DNA of 64,000 nt from Acidithiobacillus caldus ATCC 51756 (GCF_000175575.2 NZ_CP005986.1:255549-319548); one strand, 5' to 3'; shown: positions 16,315 through 25,780, numbered from the stretch's first letter. Numbers and translations: made by a program. Notes: generated from the sequence alone by a model not told the origin.

Positions 16315-18391
16315 GGGATTGGGGTTCCGAGCTGGGCTTGCTCCGGGCAGGATCGGCCTGTACCAGCTCGAGGTCCGGGGGCATGGAGATGGGCAGGGAG
16401 ATGCTGGTCAGCTGACTGCTGAACCCATGCACGTGTACGGGGACGATCATCATGCTGAAGCCATCGTGCTGCAGGCGATCCTGGATGATGAAGCTGACCT
16501 CGTCGTGGAGGATGCTCCAGATGGCATTACGGTGCTTGGAATCGATCACCCGCCCAGCAAAGAAGATGCTTTGCGGGAAGTAGCGTATGGCCACGTTGGC
16601 CAATTCTTCCATGGCCTGGATGCGGTCGGTGCCGTAGGTGGCGAACCAGGTGGCGGGCATGCCCTGACTGCGGCAGAAGGCCACGTACTGGTTGCCCTCA
16701 GTCTCGACATAGACCTTGAGTTGCTCTACGGCCTTGCGGCCCTTGAATTCACCCTGGCCAACGATTCCGGCCAGGAGAAAAACGTAGTTCTTGACGAAAC
16801 CGCCCACCATGCGGTGTGCCGTCAGCAGCGTGTGCAGGCCCAGACCGTCGAAGCGATGCACGAAAAAGACGGCGGTATTGGCGCGCGGGTCCAGAGGCAG
16901 GGGCGGGCCCGGCTGGATATCTTCGGGGACGATATCGAGCATGGTCTCGTCCAGTTCGCGGGTGAGTTTGCCGAGCTCCTGATAGTGGCGATAGATGAAC
17001 CAGGCAAGGACGATGACGATGCCGGTGACGAGGAGGGTAAACCAGCCGCCGGCATCGAACTTCTCAAAGATGGTGATGAGCAGGATGGATGCCGTCACCA
17101 CGAGCCCGATGCTGCTCACCACCAGGCGTTTGGCCCAGGCCGGATGCTGCCCGCGCTGACCCCACCAGTGGCGGGAGAGCCCCGCCATGGTCAGGGTAAA
17201 GGTGATGAACACGTTGATACTGTAGAGCACCACCAGCACCCGTACCTGCCCGCCGGTGGCCAGGAGGATGGCGATGGCCGCCGCGCCGATGAGGAGGACA
17301 CCGTTGCGGGCGACGAAGCGGTCCGACAGATAGGAAAAGCGTTCGGGCAACCAGCGGTCCACCGCCATGTTGGCCATGACGATGGGCGCGGTGATGATAC
17401 CGTTGTTGGCGCCAACGAAGAGGAGCAGCCCTTCGGTGAGCAGAGTGAACCAAAGGGCCGCCGGCGCCAGGTGCAGGCCACCCACGGTCCAGTGCTCGGT
17501 GATGCTGCGATAGAGCACGGCATTGAGGGTCTGCCCGTGCACGATTTGAACGTGGTAAAGCAGATACAGAAAGATCAGGCTGCCTGCCACCAGGGACAGG
17601 GAAATGGCCAGATAATTCATGGCGCGACGACCCGTCTGTGCGCGCGGCTCGCGCAGCATGTGGACGCCATTGGCAACGGCTTCGAGGCCGGTGTAGGTAC
17701 CTCCCCCCATGCTGAAGGCGCGTAATACCAGGGCGATGATGAAGAGCAGGCCAAAATGACCGAGATCGCTCTGGGTGCTGCGGACCGTATCCTGAGCCAC
17801 CTGTGGCAGTTGCGGCAGGTGCGAGAATAGTCCCCAGCCCAGCACGAGGATATGGCTGACTATGAAGCCCAGAAAAATGGGTAAAAGGATCTTGATGGAT
17901 TCCTTGGCCCCACGCAGATTGATCATCACCAGGAAGAGGAGGATGCCGATGTCGATGGGTATCCGCCAGGCGTACCAGCTGCCTGGCAGCAGGCTCAATA
18001 CGGCCTCGGTCCCGGAGGCGACGGAAATGGCAGCGGTGAGTATATAGTCGATGATGAGCGCCGAACCGCTCACCAGTCCCGCCAGCGGATGGAGCAGGGT
18101 CGTGGCGGTATGGTAGCCACCCCCGCCTTCCGGAAAGAGGGAAATGACCTGCCGGTAACCGGCGGCGATGATGAAGACCGTCAAGGGGATGCCGATGGCC
18201 AGGATGACCGAGAGATATTCGTGTCCCTTGAGGGCGTAATAGATCTCCGGTGGACCATAGGCCGACGACGACAGGGCGTCGGCGCCAAGTCCTACCCAGG
18301 CGAGAAAGGCGGCAAAGGTGACGCTTTCAAAATTCTTGGGGTTGAAGACATCCAGACCACGGCGCCAGCGCGGCAAATGCAACCAGGACAT
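16292..18391 (-). CDS. APC-superfamily transporter, KimA (K+ importer)-like
   Basis: A 699-residue membrane protein with about 12 helices and a roughly 200-residue cytoplasmic C-terminal domain. The opening GADALSSSAYGPPEIYYAL, the GGGGYHTATT loop and the IDYILTAAISVASGTEA helix follow the pattern of the KimA/YdaO potassium-proton symporters; the tail motif ILHDEVSFIIQDRL also resembles KimA. General amino-acid permease function is the alternative. Its ATG directly follows the ldt stop (TGAATG), and its 3' end overlaps nagZ. The C-terminal tail is longer than in Bacillus KimA (about 607 residues). Confidence 0.75.
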   Translation of the reverse strand: MSWLHLPRWRRGLDVFNPKNFESVTFAAFLAWVGLGADALSSSAYGPPEIYYALKGHEYLSVILAIGIPLTVFIIAAGYRQVISLFPEGGGGYHTATTLLHPLAGLVSGSALIIDYILTAAISVASGTEAVLSLLPGSWYAWRIPIDIGILLFLVMINLRGAKESIKILLPIFLGFIVSHILVLGWGLFSHLPQLPQVAQDTVRSTQSDLGHFGLLFIIALVLRAFSMGGGTYTGLEAVANGVHMLREPRAQTGRRAMNYLAISLSLVAGSLIFLYLLYHVQIVHGQTLNAVLYRSITEHWTVGGLHLAPAALWFTLLTEGLLLFVGANNGIITAPIVMANMAVDRWLPERFSYLSDRFVARNGVLLIGAAAIAILLATGGQVRVLVVLYSINVFITFTLTMAGLSRHWWGQRGQHPAWAKRLVVSSIGLVVTASILLITIFEKFDAGGWFTLLVTGIVIVLAWFIYRHYQELGKLTRELDETMLDIVPEDIQPGPPLPLDPRANTAVFFVHRFDGLGLHTLLTAHRMVGGFVKNYVFLLAGIVGQGEFKGRKAVEQLKVYVETEGNQYVAFCRSQGMPATWFATYGTDRIQAMEELANVAIRYFPQSIFFAGRVIDSKHRNAIWSILHDEVSFIIQDRLQHDGFSMMIVPVHVHGFSSQLTSISLPISMPPDLELVQADPARSKPSSEPQSHDPAFRS

Positions 18392-18931
18392 TCAGGTTCT
18401 CCGAGGCGGTGGTGGCGAACTGGGAGGAGCAAGGCCGATGTAGACGGGCAGCCCCGCCGGACAAAGATCGAAGAGCGCGCAGATATCCTCCGGTGCCAGA
18501 CGAACGCAGCCAGCCGATGCGGCCGTTCCGAGCTTCTGGCGCTGCGCCGTTCCGTGCAGGTAGATGTAACGGCGAAAGGTGTCCACCACACCGCCGCGGT
18601 TGCGCCCCGGCTCGAGTCCCGAAAGCCAGAGAATCCGGCCCAGAATCCAGTCCGCGTCCGTACCGTCGGCGGCGGACCAGCAGCGACCCGTCCAGCGGCG
18701 TCCGCGCAGGATGGCCGTGGCTGGCAGGCCGGCGCCGATGCGCGCCCGCACCTCATGCCAGCCGCGCGGGGTGCAGGCGCTGTCGCGTACTTCACCGAGC
18801 CCGGCGCGGGCGGTGGAGGCGGGCCCCCACCAGAGGGTCGTGCCGCCACAGCGCAATTCCACCCGTTGCCGGCGGGCGTCCACCCAGAGCCAGGTCCTTT
18901 CAGCGGGTGAAAAGGGCAACGGATTCGACAT
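18392..18931 (-). CDS. L,D-transpeptidase (YkuD domain) protein
   Basis: A 179-residue protein with a YkuD-type catalytic core near its C terminus: HGT (catalytic His) followed 14 residues later by SAGCVRL with the nucleophile Cys. The usual SHGC is SAGC here; that variant exists in the family, and the replaced His is not the catalytic one. Such enzymes crosslink peptidoglycan or anchor proteins. No clear signal peptide is seen, which is odd for a periplasmic enzyme. The ATG at 18931 lies inside the last codons of rlmD (32-base overlap) with only a weak ribosome-binding site, so coupled translation is likely. Confidence 0.72.
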   Translation of the reverse strand: MSNPLPFSPAERTWLWVDARRQRVELRCGGTTLWWGPASTARAGLGEVRDSACTPRGWHEVRARIGAGLPATAILRGRRWTGRCWSAADGTDADWILGRILWLSGLEPGRNRGGVVDTFRRYIYLHGTAQRQKLGTAASAGCVRLAPEDICALFDLCPAGLPVYIGLAPPSSPPPPRRT

Positions 18932-20222
18932 GCGCCGTGTGTGGAAACATATTGACGATACCCGCCGCCTCCAGACGAAAGCCCTGTTGTTGCACGAGAT
19001 AGGCACTGTCGCGAGCGAGGGTATCGGGATTGCAGGAGACGTATACTAGGCGCCGCAGGGCGGGACCGATGCCTTTCAGGATCTCGATGGCGCCAGAACG
19101 CGGTGGATCGATGAGCATCTTGCGTACGCCGGCGGCGCCCGGGAGGTCGGCCAGGGCCGTCTGGGTGAGATCCGCTGCGATGAAATGGGCACGCGCAGCG
19201 AGTCCGTTGAGTTCGGCGTTGAACCGTGCCTGGGCAACCAGGCGGGTATCTCCTTCTACTCCCAGGGCGCGCGCGCCGAGGCGCGCCATGGGCAGCGTGA
19301 AGTTGCCGAGTCCGCAGAAAAGATCGACGATTTCCTCACCGGGCTCCGGCGCCAGCAAGGCCATGGCGCGCCGTACCAGGACTGGGTTGATCCACGGGTT
19401 GACCTGGATGAAACCCAAGGGCTGAAAGCGCAGGCGCAGGTCGAACTCCGGCAGGGCATATTCGAGCTCTGGCACGTCCTCCCCAGGCAAGGCTTGCAGG
19501 CTCTCGGGGCCGCCTCCCTGGAGCAGGATACGCAGACCGTGGGCGTCCGCGAAGCCCTGCAGAAGGCGCAGATCGCTACGGCTCAGGGCGTCCAGGTGGC
19601 GCAGGATGAGGACGGCGTGCGCGTCGGTGCAGGCTATCTCCCACTGGGGAATGGCTGCGGGGCGCTGGAGGCGGGCCACCAGAGCACGCAGGTCGAGAAT
19701 GCGCTCGCCCACCCGCGGATCCAGCACAGGGCAACTTTCCATGGCCGCGACGAAGCTCGAGTGGTACTCGCGAAAGCCCACCAGAGCACCGCGGGTCTTG
19801 GGCACCCGCACCGACAAGCGTGCCTTGCTGCGGTAGTGCAGGCTGGGCCCCTGGATGGGTGGCAGGATGCGCGCCGGGCGTACCCGCCCGATGTGCTGGA
19901 GCTGATCCTCCAGATGCCTTTGCTTGACGGCTATCTGGGCGCCGGGCTCGAGGTGCTGCAGGCTGCAGCCACCGCAGACGCCCGCGTGGGCACAGGGCGG
20001 CGTGACCCGCTGGGATGAAGCCCGTTCCACCTCCACGACCCGCGCCCGGTCGTAGCGCGGCGTACCCTCGTAGCGGCGAACCCGGACACACTCCCCGGGC
20101 AGGGCCCCGGCGACGAAGAGCACCTTGCCGTCGACACGGGCCACACCCGTACCCTCGCCATCCAAGCCGGTGATGTGGACGCGCTCCACCGGCATGTCCC
20201 GCAGGGGCTTGGGGCGGGTCAC
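18900..20222 (-). CDS. rlmD: 23S rRNA (uracil-1939-C5)-methyltransferase RlmD
   Basis: This enzyme uses S-adenosylmethionine to make m5U1939 in 23S rRNA. The 440-residue protein has an N-terminal TRAM domain, the [4Fe-4S] cysteine cluster [14 protein letters not shown] near residues 76-90, the Rossmann motif [13 protein letters not shown], and the catalytic [10 protein letters not shown] near the C terminus. Length is typical (433 in E. coli). It lies 71 bases downstream of the DUF1318 lipoprotein gene and overlaps the L,D-transpeptidase gene. Confidence 0.94.
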   Translation of the reverse strand: MTRPKPLRDMPVERVHITGLDGEGTGVARVDGKVLFVAGALPGECVRVRRYEGTPRYDRARVVEVERASSQRVTPPCAHAGVCGGCSLQHLEPGAQIAVKQRHLEDQLQHIGRVRPARILPPIQGPSLHYRSKARLSVRVPKTRGALVGFREYHSSFVAAMESCPVLDPRVGERILDLRALVARLQRPAAIPQWEIACTDAHAVLILRHLDALSRSDLRLLQGFADAHGLRILLQGGGPESLQALPGEDVPELEYALPEFDLRLRFQPLGFIQVNPWINPVLVRRAMALLAPEPGEEIVDLFCGLGNFTLPMARLGARALGVEGDTRLVAQARFNAELNGLAARAHFIAADLTQTALADLPGAAGVRKMLIDPPRSGAIEILKGIGPALRRLVYVSCNPDTLARDSAYLVQQQGFRLEAAGIVNMFPHTAHVESVALFTR

Positions 20223-20293
20223 GACTGGGCCTCAGACATCGACGGCAAAGGTACCCCGGTCATGCTGCCGGTACCGCGGCTGGAGGGAGAAAA

Positions 20294-21019
20294 TCACTTG
20301 CGCTGCCAAGCCCCGCCGGCCGTCTGATACCAGTATCCCGGGGGTGCCTTGCGGATCCAGGCCTGGGCGAAGGTTTCCTGGATCTGCGCTTTCCACTCCG
20401 GATGACCGTTGGCGTCGGCGATCTGCTGATAGAGGTTGCCGAGCGCTCGATTGTAGCTGGCGACGAGACCCGGCAGGGCGGCGCGCTGGGCGAGGGAAAC
20501 GGCATCGGCATCGTGTACCGCGACCAGTCCGGCGTTGGTGTAGCCTACGGCTCCGCTGACAAAATAGGGCTGCATCTGCGCCGCCAGGGACTCGAGCTCG
20601 GCGCGGGCCGCCACGACACCAGGGCTGGAGGCATTGAGGTCGGCGGCCGCGCGCGCCGTGCCGCTGAAACTCGTGAAGACGGTGTTGGCCAGGGCGCCGG
20701 CACCGCGTTCCCACCAGGGAGCCGCCGGAGATGGCCGGAGCCAGGCCGAAGGCGCCGGAGCGACCGCACTGCGCCCGCTGGCGCTGGGGGTGGCGGGAGC
20801 GGCGGGTGCCGTGCCCTTCTCGTGAACCTCCACCTTACCCTTTTCCGCGGCACGGTAGACCTGTTCCACGACCTGATCCGCGAGCTTCTGCGCCGCCGCC
20901 GCGGGGAAATAGATATTGACGGTGACACAGGCCGAGAGCAGGGCGACCATGGCCAGACCCAGTAGGCTCCGCGTTACACTCTGAGCCAAGCGACGCACTG
21001 TTTTCAGACGGTTTTCCAC
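20294..21019 (-). CDS. DUF1318 (YdbL-like) lipoprotein
   Basis: A 241-residue lipoprotein. A lipobox LLSAC ends the signal peptide, and the mature N terminus CVTVNIYFPAAAAQK is followed by a Pro/Ala-rich linker and a C-terminal DUF1318 domain (LVASYNRALGNLYQQIADANG ... PPGYWYQTAGGAW). In E. coli, YnbE is the small lipoprotein and YdbL the periplasmic DUF1318 protein of the YdbH phospholipid-transport system; here one chain seems to hold both. The GTG start has a perfect AAGGAGGA and directly follows the ydbH stop, so the two are co-translated. Confidence 0.78.
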   Translation of the reverse strand: MENRLKTVRRLAQSVTRSLLGLAMVALLSACVTVNIYFPAAAAQKLADQVVEQVYRAAEKGKVEVHEKGTAPAAPATPSASGRSAVAPAPSAWLRPSPAAPWWERGAGALANTVFTSFSGTARAAADLNASSPGVVAARAELESLAAQMQPYFVSGAVGYTNAGLVAVHDADAVSLAQRAALPGLVASYNRALGNLYQQIADANGHPEWKAQIQETFAQAWIRKAPPGYWYQTAGGAWQRK

Positions 21020-23068
21020 CTAGGGTCCTCCTTGTATGGGCGTCTCGCCGCGGATGGCAGCCAGCAGCCGGGACACCAGCTCACTCCACTGCGTGCGGCG
21101 ATTGTACCCCACGATGTTCACCCTGGGCAGTCCCGCGCCCTGCAGGAGGGTGAAATGATCGCTTTTCTCGGCATCTTCCGCGCCACCGATACCCGAAAGC
21201 TCGGCAACGCCATCCGTGAGGCGGACACCCATGCCCAGTTTTTCGTAGTGAAAGGTCTTGAAAAGCCGCAGATACAGGCCCTGGAACAAGCCTCCGATAC
21301 CACCGCCACCGCCCAGGCGGCTCAGGTTTTCGATAGCCGTCGCGCTGATCTCCTGCTCCAGGCCGGGCTCGCGCTGGGAGTAGAGGCGGGCATCGAAGCT
21401 CACCGGCCGCCAGTCCAGGAGCACGAGGTGGTGGATATAGCCATCCAGAGCGCCGTTGATGTAGCCAAAATGGAAAACGTCCGTCATGGGTCGCAGATGC
21501 AGGCGGTGCAGACGGATGTCCGCCGTCAGGACCGGCGCCGTCCCCAGAAAGTGGGAGATGGCCAGATCCCGCACCTCCACCTGCCCGCCAAAGACCTGCG
21601 CCGCCAGGGTGCCATCGGTGCTCAGGCGGCCATCGGCATAGGCCAGTTGCGGAAGGCTCGCCGACAGTGTCCCGCTGAAGGGGGGCCAACCCAGATCGCG
21701 GGTCAGGGGCGCCAGCTGCAGATCGTGGAGGGCGCCATTCATGCGTAGGGAAAGACGGCCCGTTCGCCAACTGGCGCGCAGATTGCGCAGGCCAATGCTG
21801 CCGCCGAGCAGGGCAACCTGCATGGGGGAGCGCGACTCCAGCGTATGTGGACCCAGGGTGAAGTCGCCATCCAGGGCGCCAAAGGGCAGCGCGTACACCG
21901 CCCCTTCGCGCCAGTTCAGACCCGCCCGCCCGGGACCGGTGGCAGACCAGTGGCCGGAACTGGAGATGCCGTCGATGCGCAAGTACCCGCGCGGATCTGT
22001 CAGGGCCCCGTCGCGCCAGCGCCAGCGCGCAGAGCGCAGACCCGGCCCGAAGCGCAGGGCGATCTCGGCGACACCGGCGGCGTCCAGACGTGCCGGCACG
22101 CTGCCGGTGCTCAGGATCGGGCGGATCCACTGGGCGTAGAAGGGCCGCATCTGCACCTCCCGGGCATCCAGGGACCAAGCCAAAGGTTGCCTTCCCATAC
22201 GCCCTGCACGAAAGCCCGCCTGCCCGAGGCCGGGCCAGCGCAGCTCGCCGTCGCGCAGCTCCCAGAAACCCTTTCCCACCAACCAGTTGCTGGACAGTTG
22301 GACGGGTCCTTCCTTGGGTGCCTCGGCAAACCAGGGAGTCCAGAGGAGCGCACCCTTCTGCCAGTGCAAGACGGCACTGCCGCGCCAGTCGGTAGCGTGC
22401 ATGGCGACCACCCGCAGACTTGCCCTGCCATGCTCCGCCGCCTGCAGCCCATCCGGGCTCTGCCAGCCGAGATTGTGTGCCTCTACGTCCACGGCGGCAA
22501 TACTGAGCTCATGCCAGGAGGCCCCCTGAGCCTGCCCCGTCACGACCAGAGTGCCGCTGCTGTGCCAGTGTGGTGGTAGCAACGAAGCGAGCCAAGTCTG
22601 GGCCGGGGCCTGCCCCTGCAGGTGACCATGCCATGTACCGCCCGCCGTACTCTGCCACTGCCCACGCCAGTCCCCCGCCCGTTTGCCTCGCAGCGTGAGC
22701 TGCATCCCGGCCGCGCCGTTCAGGGCGGCGATGGCACCGCTAAAATGCAGGGACAAGGGCCCGTAGGCCCGGGACAGGATCTGGCCCGTACCGGCGTCGC
22801 AGCGCCAAGGGCCACTGGTGTGCAGAGTGCAGGCGAAGGTCGCCTGCTGCCAACCACCGTGTCGTCCGAACTGCAGGGCGGCGCTGGAGAGGTCGATGCG
22901 CTCACCCCCGTGCCCGAGTGTATGCAGCCGAAGGCGCGGCTGCTGCAATGAAAAACCCGGTCCCGTGATGCTCTGGGCGCGGAGCTCCAAGATGGTGGCA
23001 CGGGCCTGGGCGCAACCATGCGAGAGACCGAGGCCGAGGACGGCGAGAAGCGCTCCCCAGCGGCGCAC
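21020..23068 (-). CDS. ydbH: YdbH-like AsmA-type intermembrane phospholipid transport protein
   Basis: A 682-residue, beta-rich exported protein; YdbH, TamB and YhdP are bridge-like proteins that move phospholipids from the inner to the outer membrane in E. coli. The C-terminal region (VFHFGYINGALDGYIHHLVLLDWRP, then GLYLRLFKTFHYEKLGMGVRLTDG) is characteristic of the YdbH family. The N terminus MRRWGALLAVLGLGLSHGC is a signal or membrane anchor. I chose the GTG at 23068, seven bases after the cysM stop; an upstream start at 23149 inside cysM cannot be excluded. The DUF1318 partner follows with no gap. Confidence 0.72.
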   Translation of the reverse strand: MRRWGALLAVLGLGLSHGCAQARATILELRAQSITGPGFSLQQPRLRLHTLGHGGERIDLSSAALQFGRHGGWQQATFACTLHTSGPWRCDAGTGQILSRAYGPLSLHFSGAIAALNGAAGMQLTLRGKRAGDWRGQWQSTAGGTWHGHLQGQAPAQTWLASLLPPHWHSSGTLVVTGQAQGASWHELSIAAVDVEAHNLGWQSPDGLQAAEHGRASLRVVAMHATDWRGSAVLHWQKGALLWTPWFAEAPKEGPVQLSSNWLVGKGFWELRDGELRWPGLGQAGFRAGRMGRQPLAWSLDAREVQMRPFYAQWIRPILSTGSVPARLDAAGVAEIALRFGPGLRSARWRWRDGALTDPRGYLRIDGISSSGHWSATGPGRAGLNWREGAVYALPFGALDGDFTLGPHTLESRSPMQVALLGGSIGLRNLRASWRTGRLSLRMNGALHDLQLAPLTRDLGWPPFSGTLSASLPQLAYADGRLSTDGTLAAQVFGGQVEVRDLAISHFLGTAPVLTADIRLHRLHLRPMTDVFHFGYINGALDGYIHHLVLLDWRPVSFDARLYSQREPGLEQEISATAIENLSRLGGGGGIGGLFQGLYLRLFKTFHYEKLGMGVRLTDGVAELSGIGGAEDAEKSDHFTLLQGAGLPRVNIVGYNRRTQWSELVSRLLAAIRGETPIQGGP

Positions 23069-23075
23069 GATGGGC

Positions 23076-23960
23076 TCAGGCAGGGAAAACGCCGGTGGAG
23101 AGATAGCGGTCACCGCGGTCGCAAACGATGCTGACGATGGTGCCGGCATCCAGCTCGGCGGCGACCCGCAAGGCCGCGACCATGGCGCCGCCCGAGGAAA
23201 TGCCGGCGAGTATGCCCTCCTCCCGCGCCAGCCGCCGCGTCATCTCCTCCGCCTCATCCTGACCCACGTCGAGGATACGGTCGACGCGGGAGGCATCGTA
23301 GATGGCAGGCAGATAGGCCGCAGGCCAGCGCCGGATGCCCGGAATCTGCGATCCCTCCCGGGGTTGCACGCCGACGATGCAGATGTCCGGACGGACCTCC
23401 CGCAGATAGCGGGAGGTGCCCATGATGGTCCCGGTGGTACCCATGGCCGAGACGAAATGGGTGACGCTGCCGCGGGTGTCGCGCCAGATCTCCGGACCCG
23501 TGCTGAGGTAGTGGGCCTCGGGATTGTCGGGATTGGAAAACTGGTCGAGCATGACGCCTTCTCCGGCAGCGACCATGGCGCGGGCGCGCTCGATGGCGCC
23601 CTCCATTCCCTGTGTGGCGGGGGTGAGGAGAATGTCGGCGCCGAAGGCCCGCATGACCTGACGTCGTTCGATGCTCATGTTTTCCGGCATGATCAGGGTA
23701 ATGGGGAGCCCGCGGATGCTGGCGGCCATGGCCAGGGCGATGCCCGTGTTACCACTGGTGGGCTCGATCAGGCGCGTTCCGGGAACGATGCGCCCACGAT
23801 CCAGGGCGCGGCGGATCATGTGGGTAGCGGCGCGATCCTTGACGGAGCCCGCCGGATTGTTGCCTTCGAGCTTGGCGAAAACCCGCACCCGGCCAGGCCG
23901 ATGCAGGCGCTGCAAGAGGCAGAGGGGGGTATTGCCGACCCAGTCTTCCAGTCCGGCCAT
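23076..23960 (-). CDS. cysM: Cysteine synthase B (O-acetylserine sulfhydrylase)
   Basis: A PLP enzyme making cysteine from O-acetylserine and sulfide or thiosulfate. The 294-residue protein has the PLP lysine in GNNPAGSVKDRAA, the phosphate loop TSGNTGIALA and the closing GISSGGAM motif. Length and the AGSVKDR context fit CysM better than CysK. The ATG at 23960 follows GAGGAC. It is first in a minus-strand run cysM-ydbH-ydbL-rlmD-ldt-kimA-like-nagZ and is divergent from the VIT-type gene across a 114-base promoter region. Confidence 0.93.
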   Translation of the reverse strand: MAGLEDWVGNTPLCLLQRLHRPGRVRVFAKLEGNNPAGSVKDRAATHMIRRALDRGRIVPGTRLIEPTSGNTGIALAMAASIRGLPITLIMPENMSIERRQVMRAFGADILLTPATQGMEGAIERARAMVAAGEGVMLDQFSNPDNPEAHYLSTGPEIWRDTRGSVTHFVSAMGTTGTIMGTSRYLREVRPDICIVGVQPREGSQIPGIRRWPAAYLPAIYDASRVDRILDVGQDEAEEMTRRLAREEGILAGISSGGAMVAALRVAAELDAGTIVSIVCDRGDRYLSTGVFPA

Positions 23961-24013
23961 GGTGATGGTCCTCGGAGCACAAAGCGATGGCGACAGCCTA
24001 GCACCGCAATGCG

Positions 24014-24050
24014 CTGGACCCAAGGTCCAGAGCCTCCTAAACTGGTAGGA
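24014..24050. promoter_or_regulatory. Two inverted repeats in the cysM/VIT divergent region
   Basis: CTGGACC-CAA-GGTCCAG (24014-24030) is a perfect 7-base inverted repeat. TCCTA-N6-TAGGA (24035-24050) lies immediately beside it. The pair sits in the 114-base gap between divergent genes, where operators would be expected. No known motif is matched confidently. Confidence 0.45.
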
Positions 24051-24074
24051 CAGACGCTCAGGGAGGGTTTCGTC

Positions 24075-24833
24075 ATGACGTCCGAACCGCAAAGCGCCGC
24101 CCTCGATGCCCGCAGTGTGCGCCGGCAGGAAGCCATGCACCACGAGCACCACGAACATCACCACCACGAGCAGGTAGGCTGGCTGCGCGCCAGCGTCCTC
24201 GGTGCCAACGATGGCCTGCTCTCGACGGCGGCGCTCCTCACCGGTGTTGCGGCAAGTAGCATGGGCGCGCAACAACTGGTGCTTACCGGTGTCGCCGCCC
24301 TGGCTGCTGGCGCCTTTTCCATGGCGGCCGGGGAGTACGTTTCGGTCAGTTCCCAGGCCGATACCCAGGCTGCCGATCTGGCCATCGAGGCCCGGGAACT
24401 GCGCAAGAACCCCGAAATGGAACTGCTGGAACTCACCCACATCTACGTAAAGCGCGGCCTCGACGAAGATCTGGCGCGGCAGGTGGCCGCCCAGCTCATG
24501 GAGCACGACGCCCTGGGCAGCCACGCCCGCGATGAGCTGGGATTGACGGAAATGGCGCAGGCGCGCCCCATCCAGGCCGCCGGCGCCTCGGCCCTCTCCT
24601 TTGCCGCGGGGGCCATCTTCCCGGTGCTGGCAGCGGCCCTGGCGCCCCGGGCGATGGTCTTGCCCCTGCTCTTCGTGGTCACGCTCGTATTGCTGGCGAT
24701 CCTTGGTGCCGTCGCTGCCCGCGCCGGTGGTGCACCCATGTGGCGCGGTGCCCTGCGGGTCCTCTTCTGGGGTACCTTGTCCCTGGCGGCTACCACGCTC
24801 ATCGGCCACGTCCTGGGGGCGCAGGGTATCTGA
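24075..24833 (+). CDS. VIT/CCC1-family Fe(II)/Mn(II) transporter
   Basis: A 252-residue membrane protein of the vacuolar iron transporter (Ccc1) family, which exports or sequesters Fe(II)/Mn(II). The first membrane helix carries the signature ASVLGANDGLLSTAALLTGVAAS, followed by AAGAFSMAAGEYVSVSSQ; the cytoplasmic metal-binding region EMELLELTHIYVKRGL and three more hydrophobic helices complete the fold. The N terminus has a His-rich stretch (MHHEHHEHHHHEQ) that could bind metal. The ATG at 24075 with AGGGAGGG upstream is the proper start of a much longer open frame. It overlaps pgl as TGATG. Confidence 0.92.
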   Translation: MTSEPQSAALDARSVRRQEAMHHEHHEHHHHEQVGWLRASVLGANDGLLSTAALLTGVAASSMGAQQLVLTGVAALAAGAFSMAAGEYVSVSSQADTQAADLAIEARELRKNPEMELLELTHIYVKRGLDEDLARQVAAQLMEHDALGSHARDELGLTEMAQARPIQAAGASALSFAAGAIFPVLAAALAPRAMVLPLLFVVTLVLLAILGAVAARAGGAPMWRGALRVLFWGTLSLAATTLIGHVLGAQGI

Positions 24834-25528
24834 TGGCCCTCGCTACGCCCAACTGGCACATCCACCGCGATGCCGACCATTTGGCGCAGGCTCTGGCGGA
24901 GGCCATCGCCCGCATCGCGGCGGAGTCCATTGCCCAGCGCGGCGCCTTTCACCTCGTTCTGGCGGGGGGGCACACGCCAGCGTCGACCTACGCACGTCTG
25001 CCGCAGCTCGGTCGCCGCTGGCAGGACTGGCACCTGTACTATGGCGACGAGCGCTACCTACCACCAGGCCACCCCGAGCGCAACGACAGCATGGTAGAGG
25101 CGCAATGGACGGGAAAGGTGCCCATCCCCGCGCAGCAGCACCACCGCTTGGCGCTGGTCGACGATCCAGAAGCAGCTGCGGTCGCTTACGCCCGGATTCT
25201 ACCGCCGCAGGACTTCGATCTGGTGTTGCTGGGTCTTGGCGAGGACGGCCACTGCGCCAGCCTTTTCCCCGGACACGCCTTAGGCTTGGATGCGGGTGCA
25301 CCAGCCGTCCTGGCCGTGGACAATGCCGCCAAACCGCCGCCGCGACGTATCACCTTGAGCGGTTGGCGACTGCTCCGCAGCCGTAAACGCTTTTTTGTGG
25401 TCACGGGTGCCGCCAAAGCCGCGGCGATTTCCCGCTGGCGCGCTGGAGAGCCCCTCCCGGCGGCGCAGCTGGGCGCCGGTGCCGAAGTCTGGATGGACCC
25501 GGAGGCGGCGCGCTGGCCCACCCCCTAG
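24833..25528 (+). CDS. pgl: 6-phosphogluconolactonase
   Basis: Hydrolyses 6-phosphogluconolactone in the oxidative pentose-phosphate pathway. The 231-residue protein is in the NagB-like superfamily, with LAGGHTPASTYARL near the N terminus, the YYGDERYLPPGHPERNDSM substrate loop, and LGLGEDGHCASLFPG in the middle, all diagnostic. The ATG overlaps the stop of the VIT-type transporter gene (TGATG), so it is translated from the same mRNA. No other pentose-phosphate gene is nearby. Confidence 0.93.
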   Translation: MALATPNWHIHRDADHLAQALAEAIARIAAESIAQRGAFHLVLAGGHTPASTYARLPQLGRRWQDWHLYYGDERYLPPGHPERNDSMVEAQWTGKVPIPAQQHHRLALVDDPEAAAVAYARILPPQDFDLVLLGLGEDGHCASLFPGHALGLDAGAPAVLAVDNAAKPPPRRITLSGWRLLRSRKRFFVVTGAAKAAAISRWRAGEPLPAAQLGAGAEVWMDPEAARWPTP

Positions 25529-25637
25529 GGTCTGCAGCCGCAGGCATGGACGCCTCTGCGGCGCACGAAAGTGATTGTGGCGGGAGGAGGTGCCGCCCGA
25601 GCTTTGGGACGGTGTCCAGTCTTTAGCGGATTGGATA

Positions 25638-25713
25638 TGGTGGGAGCGATGGGATTCGAACCCATGACCCACGGCTTAAAAGGCCGCTGCTCTACCGGCT
25701 GAGCTACACCCCC
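25638..25713 (-). tRNA. tRNA-Lys (anticodon UUU)
   Basis: The minus-strand sequence folds into a full cloverleaf: 7-bp acceptor stem with one G-U, D arm with AGCCGGTA loop, a 5-bp anticodon stem with loop CTTTTAA, and a T arm with TTCGAAT. The anticodon at loop positions 34-36 is TTT, read as Lys. The 3' CCA is encoded (25638-25640). Length is 76 bases. Confidence 0.96.
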
Positions 25714-25780
25714 AGACCTGTCACGCGAACAGGGTCGCCATTATCGGGCGGCCCTGTTCTGGGGTCAAGGCGAATTCGGC

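Noticed and set aside
16094-17725. 543-codon open frame on the plus strand
   Set aside because: Antisense to nagZ and the KimA-like gene; no known domain, composition typical of a shadow frame.
18392-18931. SAGC instead of SHGC in the L,D-transpeptidase as loss of activity
   Set aside because: The replaced His is not the catalytic one; SAGC variants occur in active family members.
22818-24074. N-terminal extension of the VIT-type gene's frame
   Set aside because: It is antisense to cysM and ydbH; the ATG at 24075 with a good ribosome-binding site starts the recognisable protein.
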